Shown here: piece by piece, positions 6,748 through 12,589 of the stretch | How positions within the stretch are numbered: the first letter of the stretch is position 1 | Layout: every line of letters begins with the position of its first letter | Origin: DASVHS01 sp036390755 | Lineage (GTDB): Bacteria; Acidobacteriota; Thermoanaerobaculia; Gp7-AA8 | Direction of reading: 5' to 3' | Assembly: GCA_036390755.1 (NCBI GenBank) | Contig: DASWBH010000209.1 | Location: 1 to 15,020, forward strand | DNA: 15,020 bases | The notes under the pieces: model-generated | The model's database searches: none | What the model was told of the DNA's origin: nothing | Seen by the model: only the letters and a program-made list of their open reading frames with translations | Translations under genes and position numbers: made by a program

Positions 6748-8043
6748 ATGTCGCTGAAAGAACGAATCAACACCGCAAATGCCGAGGCGTTTCGGCGGAT
6801 CACGGCAGCAGATCCGGTCCTCGTCGATGTCGCGCCAGCCGCTGAAGTGATTCCCGGAATGCGCGACCGCCTCATCCTGCATTCGGGTCCGCCGATCACG
6901 TGGGACCGGATGTGCGGCGCACAGCGAGGTGCCGCGATCGGCATGTGCCTCTTCGAAGGTTGGGCGCGCACCGCCGAGGAGGCGGAGCGAATGCTCAGCT
7001 CGGGTGAGATCGCTCTCGAGCCGAATCATCAGCACCGCAGCGTCGGCCCGATGGCCGGAACGATCACGCCGAACATGTGGGTCTGGGTCGTCGAGAACAA
7101 AGCGTTCGGCAACGTCGCGTATTGCCGTCAGGTGGAGAGCTACCAGCAGTTCGGCGACTACTCGCCGCGCGCTCTCGAGGCCCTCGCGAAGTGGCGAGAT
7201 GTCTGGGCGCCGTCGCTGCGCGCCGTGATCCGCAAAATGGGCGGCATCCCACTCAAGCAGCTCGTCGCGCGCGCACTGATGATGGGCGACGAGATGCACA
7301 ACCGTGTCGTCGCGGCGTCGAGCATCTTCGCGAACGCGATTGCGCCTGTACTGGTGACGTGCGACGTGCCGAAGGAACACGTCGTCGACACGCTCTACTA
7401 CATCGGCAACCATCCGTTCCTCTTCCTTGGCCTTTCGATGGCCGCGGCAAAAGCAGCCGTCGACCCGGCGCGCGGAATCGAAGGCAGCACCGTCGTGACC
7501 GCGATGTCGCGCAACGGAACGGACTTCGGCATTCAGGTCAGCGCGCTCGATGGCGAATGGTTCACCGCTCCCGCGCCACGCGTGAACGGATTGCTTCTGC
7601 CCGGCTCGCGTGAAGAAGACGCGGGACTCGATATGGGTGACTCGGCGATCACTGAGACGGTGGGCTGGGGCGGATTCGTGATCGGCGGCGCGCCGGGAAT
7701 TCTGAATTTCACGGGCGGCACGGCCGAGCAGGCGCTCGCGTTCAGCCGCGAGATGCATTCGATCTGCGTCGGCACCAGCCCCGATTATCTGATCCCTGCT
7801 CTGAACTTCCAGGGAACTGCCGTCGGCATCGACATCCGCAAAGTCGTGCAGACGAACGTCGTCCCGGTGATCGACACCGCGATCGCGCACAAGGAGCCGG
7901 GACACGGAATCATCGGCGGCGGCATCGTCCGCCCGCCGCTCGAATGCTTCACGAAGGCACTGACTCGTTTTCGCGAGAGGAGTGACGCGTGGTCCGAAAA
8001 ACCGTCGTCCGAAAGAACAGATACTTTGATTCGGTCTTTCTGA
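6748..8043 (+). CDS. allG: AllG (YlbE, DUF1116) subunit of oxamate carbamoyltransferase-like enzyme
   Basis: The 431-residue protein matches E. coli AllG along nearly its whole length. Shared blocks include HSGPPITWDRMCGAQRGA (45-62), CLFEGWA (67-73), HRSVGPMAG (96-104), MMGDEMHNR (178-186), VTAMSRNGTDFGI (250-262), DMGDSAITET (295-304), GIDIRKVV (360-367) and IAHKEPGHGIIGGG (379-392). In E. coli, AllF, AllG and AllH together make the oxamate carbamoyltransferase that cleaves oxalurate with phosphate to oxamate and carbamoyl phosphate in anaerobic allantoin use; the role here is inferred from homology and from the presence of all three subunits. The ATG lies two bases after the binding-protein stop. 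The last 18 or so residues overlap the start of allF in another frame and go past the end of E. coli AllG. Confidence 0.93.
   Translation: MSLKERINTANAEAFRRITAADPVLVDVAPAAEVIPGMRDRLILHSGPPITWDRMCGAQRGAAIGMCLFEGWARTAEEAERMLSSGEIALEPNHQHRSVGPMAGTITPNMWVWVVENKAFGNVAYCRQVESYQQFGDYSPRALEALAKWRDVWAPSLRAVIRKMGGIPLKQLVARALMMGDEMHNRVVAASSIFANAIAPVLVTCDVPKEHVVDTLYYIGNHPFLFLGLSMAAAKAAVDPARGIEGSTVVTAMSRNGTDFGIQVSALDGEWFTAPAPRVNGLLLPGSREEDAGLDMGDSAITETVGWGGFVIGGAPGILNFTGGTAEQALAFSREMHSICVGTSPDYLIPALNFQGTAVGIDIRKVVQTNVVPVIDTAIAHKEPGHGIIGGGIVRPPLECFTKALTRFRERSDAWSEKPSSERTDTLIRSF
7978..7982 (+). promoter_or_regulatory. Ribosome binding site deciding the GTG start of allF inside allG
   Basis: AGGAG lies six bases before GTG at 7989. 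It fixes the allF start within the 3' end of allG and so confirms a 55-base gene overlap. Confidence 0.7.
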
Positions 8044-9515
8044 TGCAGGTGGCGCGGCGCATCGCCGCGCAGCCCGGTATCAGCGACGCGTCGGCCGTTC
8101 TCGCCACCGAGGCGAATCGAAAGTCGCTGACGAAGATCGGTTACGCAGGCGATGCCGGCTTCGACACGGCCGGTCCGAACGATCTTGTCGTTGCCGTCAG
8201 TGGCGATGAGCGTGCGGTGGATGCGGTGCTCGCAAACGTGGAGCAGTTCTTCACGCACGCGACCCCGATCGCCGATGCGCAGCCGCAGCGGCATTCGATC
8301 GCCGAGGCGGTGGCAGCGCGGCCCGATGCATCCGTCGCCGTAATCTCCGTGCCCGGCGAATTCGCGGCACGCGAGGCGCGCGCAGCGCTCGAGCAGGGGC
8401 TCAACGTCTTCCTTTTCTCGAGCAATGTCGCAGTCGAAGACGAGCTTGCGCTCAAGACTGACGCGCGGCAGCGCGGACTCATCGTGATGGGTCCGGACTG
8501 CGGCACTTCCTTTCTCGGAGGCGCCGGCGTCGGCTTCGCCAACGCAGTGCGCCGGGGCCCGATCGGGATCGTCGCATCAGCCGGTACGGGAATGCAGGAG
8601 CTCGCGAGTCTCATCCATCGCGCCGGCTCCGGCATTTCGCACGGCATTGGGACCGGCGCCCGCGATCTGTCCGAGGGGATCGGCGGCATCTCGACGCTCA
8701 CGGCGATCGAGGTCCTCGAGAACGACGACGCGACGACGGTCATCGCCGTTCTGTCGAAGCCTCCGGCGGCGCACGTCGCGCGCGTGATCGAGGAGCGCCT
8801 CGCGCGCTGCACGAAGCCGACCGTGCTATGCCTTCTCGGCAGCGGCCGCAAACCTGCGACCATCGATGAGGCAGCCGCACTCGCGCTGCAAGCGGCCGGC
8901 GTGTCGCATCCCGCGCCTGCGCGTCGCTCCGACGAAATGCTCGCGCGCGCGCTCGACCAACTGAGTCCTGAGCGGCGCTACATCCGCGGCGTGTTTGCCG
9001 GCGGAACGCTGTGCTACCAGGCGCAGGTCATCTTCCGCGACGCGGGCATCGCCGTTCGTTCGAACGAGCCGCTGCCCGGCATGGCGAAGCTCGCGAATCC
9101 CGATGAGAGCCTCGAGCACTCATTCATCGACATGGGTGCCGAGGAGTTTGTGCACGGCCGGCCGCATCCGATGATCGACGCGACGCTGCGGCGTGAACGC
9201 ATCGAGCGCGAGGGCGCCGATCGGTCGGTCGCCGTCATCCTTCTCGATTTCGTTCTCGGCGCGATCGCGTCGAACGATCCGGCCGGCGATCTTCTGCCGT
9301 CGATCCGCAAAGTGCAGCAGCAATCGCCGATCGTGTTCGTCGCCTCGGTCTGCGGCACCGATGAAGACACACAGAACTTCGCGGCGCAGACGCGCGCGCT
9401 CGAGGACGCCGGCGTGCTCGTCTTCGCGAGCGCCGCAGAGGCTGCAGCGTTCTCCCTCGACGTCGTGCGGCGACTCGCTGAGCGAAAGGAGCTCGTTCAT
9501 GCAGACCAAGCTTGA
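7989..9515 (+). CDS. allF: AllF (FdrA) subunit of oxamate carbamoyltransferase-like enzyme, lacking the C-terminal module
   Basis: The 508-residue protein aligns with E. coli AllF/FdrA: the N-terminal NRYFDSVFLMQVARRI block, EFAAREARAALEQGLNVFLFS (124-144), VMGPDCGTS (167-174), GIVASAGTGMQELA (193-206), the ISTLTAIEVL helix, SKPPA (256-260) and GRPHPMIDATLR near 385-396. The middle resembles a succinyl-CoA-synthetase alpha-like nucleotide or CoA binding fold, a known feature of the family. GTG at 7989 is set by AGGAG six bases upstream and overlaps allG by 55 bases. The protein stops about 50 residues short of E. coli FdrA. The missing tail, with its INVGL...F and W-P-x-AGG motifs, is encoded by the next small gene in another frame with its own ribosome site. 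It should form the enzyme with AllG, AllH and that small protein. Confidence 0.93.
   Translation: MVRKTVVRKNRYFDSVFLMQVARRIAAQPGISDASAVLATEANRKSLTKIGYAGDAGFDTAGPNDLVVAVSGDERAVDAVLANVEQFFTHATPIADAQPQRHSIAEAVAARPDASVAVISVPGEFAAREARAALEQGLNVFLFSSNVAVEDELALKTDARQRGLIVMGPDCGTSFLGGAGVGFANAVRRGPIGIVASAGTGMQELASLIHRAGSGISHGIGTGARDLSEGIGGISTLTAIEVLENDDATTVIAVLSKPPAAHVARVIEERLARCTKPTVLCLLGSGRKPATIDEAAALALQAAGVSHPAPARRSDEMLARALDQLSPERRYIRGVFAGGTLCYQAQVIFRDAGIAVRSNEPLPGMAKLANPDESLEHSFIDMGAEEFVHGRPHPMIDATLRRERIEREGADRSVAVILLDFVLGAIASNDPAGDLLPSIRKVQQQSPIVFVASVCGTDEDTQNFAAQTRALEDAGVLVFASAAEAAAFSLDVVRRLAERKELVHADQA
9486..9491 (+). promoter_or_regulatory. Ribosome binding site of the small FdrA C-terminal-module gene
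   Basis: AAGGAG lies seven bases before ATG at 9499, inside the end of allF. A near-consensus site in this place argues that the small reading frame is started independently, and not reached by a sequencing frameshift. Confidence 0.7.
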
Positions 9516-9669
9516 AGAAGCCTTGCGCAAGCCCGTGTTCGTCAATGTCGGCGTTCGATCGTTCGGCGACAGCCTGCGCGAAGCCGGCTACGACGTGATC
9601 GATGTCGACTGGAAGCCGCCGGCGGGCGGCGATCTTCGCATCGCGGACCTTCTCGATGAGCTCATCTGA
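9499..9669 (+). CDS. Small stand-alone protein equal to the FdrA C-terminal module
   Basis: This 56-residue gene overlaps the end of allF by 17 bases and the start of allH by 14. Its product contains KPVFVNVGVRSFGDSLREAG and then VIDVDWKPPAGGD, the same order as the tail of E. coli FdrA (a VINIGLRSFALEL segment, then a W-x-P-x-AGG motif, then a final LL helix). It is therefore the C-terminal domain of FdrA, split off as its own gene. A strong ribosome site upstream supports real translation. From memory, a similar module is also found fused to the N-terminus of some DUF1116 proteins, which suggests a mobile subunit-contact or active-site module. Its exact role is unknown. A frameshift in a once-fused fdrA is the alternative, but the separate ribosome site makes this less likely. 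Confidence 0.85.
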   Translation: MQTKLEEALRKPVFVNVGVRSFGDSLREAGYDVIDVDWKPPAGGDLRIADLLDELI

Positions 9670-10567
9670 TTCCGCCGGCCGCCTGCTGCACGCCGCGACG
9701 ATCGGACCCGCCGCGTCGGCTGAACTGCGTTCCGGCACGGTCGCGTTGCGCGTTCATTCCGTCTTCACGTCGGCACTCAACATCGCGGTGGGCGATCGCG
9801 GAACGATGATCGCCATCACCGGACCGGGAGGTCGCGTCTATCCGCACGCGATCGCCGTCGACGTACCAGTTGATTTCACCGCGTACGCGATCGACCGCGG
9901 CGCGCCGGCGATTCTCGGCAACGACACGCTGTCGATTGATGCGACACGCCTGTCGGTCGATCTGACAACTGCGCAGCGGCGACCCCACCGATCGATCCCG
10001 GCGATCGCGAATGAAGTGTCGCCGTGCCTCGCCGCACGGCTTGCTGCGATCCAGGCGAGCAGAAGCTGCGACCTCCGCATCGACGAGCTGATCGCGCGGA
10101 GGTCCTTCCCTGCGCAGTCATGGCCGGACATGGTGTCATGGCTGATTGGATTCGGTCGCGGTCTCACGCCGGCCGGCGACGACTTCGTATGCGGCCTGCT
10201 CGCCGCCGCACACGCGCGCGGCGCCCGGCATCTTCTCGCAACAATCTCGACGGCAATCGAATCGAATCTGCAGCGCACCAGCGACATCAGCGCCTCGTTC
10301 ATGCGTCTTGCGCTGCGCGACTACTGGCTCGAGCCGCTGATCGATCTCGCGTGCGCCGTAGCGAGATTCGAGACTCGAGATTCGAGATTCGCCGGTCGCT
10401 CAATTCTTGAATCTCGAATCTCGAATCTCGAATCTTCACTCGAGCAACTGTGCGCGATCGGACACACCTCCGGCGCCGACACGGCGAGCGGCTTTGTGTT
10501 CGGCCTGCACGTTATCCCTGTGCATAAGAGAGCGGGGTCGCCCCCGAAAGAAAGGAGTTACATATGA
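9656..10567 (+). CDS. allH: AllH (YlbF, DUF2877) subunit of oxamate carbamoyltransferase-like enzyme
   Basis: The 303-residue product carries the DUF2877 landmarks: RVHSVFTSALNI (about 32-43), LIGFGRGLTPAGDDFVCGLLAA (about 162-183), an ISASFMRLALRD segment and the closing AIGHTSGADTASGFVFG. It is the third subunit of the AllFGH enzyme. E. coli AllH is near 270 residues. The extra length here comes partly from an in-frame hairpin repeat covering about residues 236-261, between the ACAVARF helix and LEQLCAIGHTSG, and partly from a polar tail (KRAGSPPKERSYI). ATG at 9656 is used: it overlaps the small gene by 14 bases, has no good ribosome site and probably depends on coupled translation. The stop overlaps the ATG of the Tsx-like gene by four bases. 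Confidence 0.9.
   Translation: MSSSDSAGRLLHAATIGPAASAELRSGTVALRVHSVFTSALNIAVGDRGTMIAITGPGGRVYPHAIAVDVPVDFTAYAIDRGAPAILGNDTLSIDATRLSVDLTTAQRRPHRSIPAIANEVSPCLAARLAAIQASRSCDLRIDELIARRSFPAQSWPDMVSWLIGFGRGLTPAGDDFVCGLLAAAHARGARHLLATISTAIESNLQRTSDISASFMRLALRDYWLEPLIDLACAVARFETRDSRFAGRSILESRISNLESSLEQLCAIGHTSGADTASGFVFGLHVIPVHKRAGSPPKERSYI
10363..10436. repeat. Heptamer-built inverted repeat inserted in frame in allH
   Basis: The left arm is four tandem 7-base units (GAGATTC, GAGACTC, GAGATTC, GAGATTC; 10363-10390). An 18-base loop (10391-10408) follows. The right arm is four units of the complementary heptamer (GAATCTC three times, then GAATCTT; 10409-10436). The arms form a 28-bp stem with one mismatch and one G-T wobble. 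The unit length is 7, yet the reading frame of allH stays open and conserved motifs on both sides are in the same frame. The resulting residues (such as RDSRF and ESRISNLES) are not part of DUF2877. Confidence 0.9.
10551..10557 (+). promoter_or_regulatory. Ribosome binding site of the Tsx-like gene, next to a small GC hairpin
   Basis: AAAGGAG lies six bases before ATG at 10564. Four bases upstream of it, CGGGG (10533-10537) and CCCCG (10542-10546) form a hairpin with a TCGC loop, which could protect or insulate the porin message within the operon. Confidence 0.6.
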
Positions 10568-11466
10568 GACTCAGAGTTCTACGGATCATGGCTATCGCGA
10601 TCGCTGTGGTGTTGGCGGCATTCGTGGCGAATGCAGCGGAGTGGAGCGACACGTATATCGGCTTCCGGACCGGACACCAGTACAAGGAGACCGGCAACGT
10701 GAACCCGATCCAGAAGTACATCCTCACGTTCGACCACGTCTCGGGCTACTCGTATGGACAGAACTGGTTCGGTGTCGACCTTCTCAAGTCGAACTCGAAA
10801 GACCCGTCGAACCTCGCATCGCCCGGCAACTCGGACGGCGCGCAGGAAGCGTACATCTGCTACCGCCACAATCTGAAGCTGAGCAAAGTGTTCCGGCATT
10901 CGCTGTCGTTCGGGCCGATCAACGACATCATGTTCACGGCCGGCGGCGACTACAACACGAAGAACACGACGTTCGCGCCGTCGACGCGCAAGATCTTCGC
11001 CGGACCGACTCTCTCCATCCGAGTTCCCGGCTACCTCAACCTCGGAGTGCTGTATGACCAGGAGTGGAACCACAACGCGTTCGGCGGCTTCGCCGCGCAG
11101 AACGGCGGCGCTGTGAACGTGACCTACAAGCCGACCTACATGGTCAGCGCATCGTGGGGCATTCCCGTCGCCATCGGTCCGGTGAACACGACCGCGAAGG
11201 GTTTCGCGAACTACACCGGCAAGAAAGGCCAGGACGGTTCTGGTGTGCAGAGCATGCCGGAGACGCTGGTGCGCGCGTACTGGATGCTCGATGCAGGATC
11301 ATTCGTGGGCGCGCGCAAAGGCGCATGGATGATCGGGCCGGGCTGGGAGCTGTGGGACAACAAGTTCGGCGTGCCCGCATTCGAGCCGGGCGTACCGCGG
11401 CCGCAGTTCACGCAGGTGAACCCGCGCACGAACACTTTCGTGATGGCAGTGGAAGCGCACTTCTAG
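10564..11466 (+). CDS. Tsx-like outer-membrane channel, putative nucleoside/nucleobase porin
   Basis: The 300-residue protein has a signal peptide (hydrophobic residues 8-20, cleavage after VANA or NAA near 24-25). The rest is beta-rich with alternating aromatic residues and ends in AVEAHF, a terminal Phe typical of barrels inserted by the Bam machinery. The segment SFGPINDIMFTAGGDYN followed by GPTLSIRVPGYLNLGVLYD resembles the LSFGP...LP pattern of Tsx/OmpK nucleoside channels, and the length fits Tsx (about 290). The family call is from partial motif recall and is less sure than the barrel call. It is the last gene of the operon, starts with a four-base overlap and a strong ribosome site, and is followed by a terminator. 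An outer-membrane entry port for the ABC substrate is the natural reading. Confidence 0.7.
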   Translation: MRLRVLRIMAIAIAVVLAAFVANAAEWSDTYIGFRTGHQYKETGNVNPIQKYILTFDHVSGYSYGQNWFGVDLLKSNSKDPSNLASPGNSDGAQEAYICYRHNLKLSKVFRHSLSFGPINDIMFTAGGDYNTKNTTFAPSTRKIFAGPTLSIRVPGYLNLGVLYDQEWNHNAFGGFAAQNGGAVNVTYKPTYMVSASWGIPVAIGPVNTTAKGFANYTGKKGQDGSGVQSMPETLVRAYWMLDAGSFVGARKGAWMIGPGWELWDNKFGVPAFEPGVPRPQFTQVNPRTNTFVMAVEAHF

Positions 11467-11480
11467 TTTGCGCACATAGC

Positions 11481-11518
11481 AACCGCGCGGAGGACAACCT
11501 CCGCGCGGTTTCTTTTTC
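11481..11518 (+). terminator. Strong intrinsic terminator after the operon, just before the carbamate kinase gene
   Basis: A perfect 13-bp stem (11481-11493 with 11498-11510), loop ACAA, is followed at once by TCTTTTTC. It ends the araC-to-porin transcript 14 bases after the porin stop. The carbamate kinase ATG is only 11 bases beyond the T-run. Confidence 0.93.
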
Positions 11519-11529
11519 AAGACAGCGTC

Positions 11530-12510
11530 ATGACCAGAACAGCCGTCATTGCGATCGGCGGGAACTCGCTGATCAAGGACAGACAGCACGAACGGATTGC
11601 CGATCAGTACCAGGCGTGTGTCGAGACATGCCGCCATATCGCCCCTCTTCTTCGCGATCCCGATCTCCGTCTCGTGATCACGCACGGCAACGGACCGCAG
11701 GTCGGCTTCACGTTGCGACGGTCGGAGCTCGCATCGGGTGAAGTGCCGTCGCTGCCGCTCGATTCATGTGTCGCCGGAACGCAGGGTGGAATCGGCTACC
11801 ACATCCAGCTTGCGCTGGCGAACGAGTTTCGCCGGCTCAACGTCGTGCGGACTGCCGTCAGCATCGTGACGATGTCTCTCGTCGACGCCAACGATCGGGC
11901 GTTCCTCGCACCCGACAAACCGATCGGCTCATTTCTCACGAAGGAAGAAGCGGAGCATCACCGCCGAATCGATCGATGGAATGTCGTAGAAGACGCCGGA
12001 CGCGGGTGGCGGCGCGTTGTCGCGTCACCACGTCCCACAAAGATTCTCGAAGTCGACGCGATTCGCGCGCTGCTCGACCGCGGCTTCGTCGTGATCGCGG
12101 CGGGCGGCGGCGGCATTGCCGTTGTCGAGGATCCGGCTGGCGGCGTCCGCGGCGCGGAAGCGGTCATCGACAAGGATCTCGCGTCGAGTCTTCTTGCGCG
12201 CCAGCTTGGCGCCGATCTCTTGGTGATCTCGACCGCGGTCGAGAACGTATTTCTTGCATTCGGTACCGCACAGCAGCGAGCGATCGATCGAATGACCGCT
12301 GCCGAAGCGCACCGCTACATGCAGGCCGGTCACTTCAAGGCCGGCAGCATGCTTCCGAAAATTGAAGCGGCCATGTCGTTCGTCGAGTCCGGATGCGGAG
12401 ACGCGGTCATCACCGACCCGCCGCATCTCGAAGCCGCGCTCGATGGCGCAGGCGGCACGCGCATCACTTTGGCGGAATGCGCCGCCCCCGCACTGAGCTA
12501 CGAGCTGTGA
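11530..12510 (+). CDS. arcC: Carbamate kinase
   Basis: The 326-residue enzyme makes ATP from ADP and carbamoyl phosphate, releasing carbamate that decays to ammonia and CO2. Family motifs are all present: AIGGNSL (8-14), THGNGPQVG (51-59), the CVAGTQGGIGY block (80-90), Lys130 in DKPIG, RVVASPRP (162-169), AAGGGGIAVVE (190-200), AVIDKDLASSLLA (211-223) and the AGHFKAGSMLPKIEAA segment (266-281). Lys215 and Lys277 stand at the places of the known catalytic lysines. In E. coli the equivalent step after oxamate carbamoyltransferase is done by AllK, so this gene completes the pathway. It lies 11 bases after a strong terminator, with no clear ribosome site and no space for a separate promoter in the gap. 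Expression must come from readthrough or from a promoter inside the porin gene. Confidence 0.95.
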   Translation: MTRTAVIAIGGNSLIKDRQHERIADQYQACVETCRHIAPLLRDPDLRLVITHGNGPQVGFTLRRSELASGEVPSLPLDSCVAGTQGGIGYHIQLALANEFRRLNVVRTAVSIVTMSLVDANDRAFLAPDKPIGSFLTKEEAEHHRRIDRWNVVEDAGRGWRRVVASPRPTKILEVDAIRALLDRGFVVIAAGGGGIAVVEDPAGGVRGAEAVIDKDLASSLLARQLGADLLVISTAVENVFLAFGTAQQRAIDRMTAAEAHRYMQAGHFKAGSMLPKIEAAMSFVESGCGDAVITDPPHLEAALDGAGGTRITLAECAAPALSYEL

Positions 12511-12515
12511 CACCG

Positions 12516-12566
12516 TGCCGGATGTACGGAAGTGTATTGCCCCGGATCTGTCACTGACATCCGGCA
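12516..12566. other. Ten-base perfect inverted repeat in the gap after carbamate kinase
   Basis: TGCCGGATGT (12516-12525) is repeated in inverse form as ACATCCGGCA (12557-12566) with 31 bases between; AGTG and CACT add pairing inside. The right arm overlaps the -35-like box of the next gene. It could be an operator, or a weak transcript end for carbamate kinase; there is no T-run. Confidence 0.5.
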
Positions 12567-12582
12567 GAGTCGGACGCATAAA
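12554..12582 (+). promoter_or_regulatory. Predicted promoter of the Asp-box protein gene
   Basis: CTGACA (12554-12559, 5 of 6 to the -35 consensus) and CATAAA (12577-12582, 4 of 6) are 17 bases apart. The -10 ends seven bases before ATG at 12590, so transcription would start at the start codon, giving a leaderless message. No ribosome site is visible before this ATG. Confidence 0.5.
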
Positions 12583-12589
12583 CTGCGTC

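Noticed and set aside
6691..7905. A 404-codon open frame on the minus strand opposite allG
   Set aside because: It is antisense to a gene with strong family likeness, has no motif or ribosome site, and is rich in Arg, His and Asp as expected of a shadow frame in GC-rich DNA.
9499..9515. A frameshift error splitting a single fdrA gene
   Set aside because: Not fully excluded, but the second frame has its own near-perfect ribosome site at correct spacing and an ATG, and allF ends cleanly within it.
10363..10436. Possible CRISPR array or simple microsatellite
   Set aside because: The units are 7 bases with no spacers, and they are arranged as two inverted arms around a loop, which is a hairpin element.
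12515..12589. An upstream GTG start for the Asp-box protein
   Set aside because: It would place 25 polar residues before a clear signal peptide and lies upstream of the predicted promoter.
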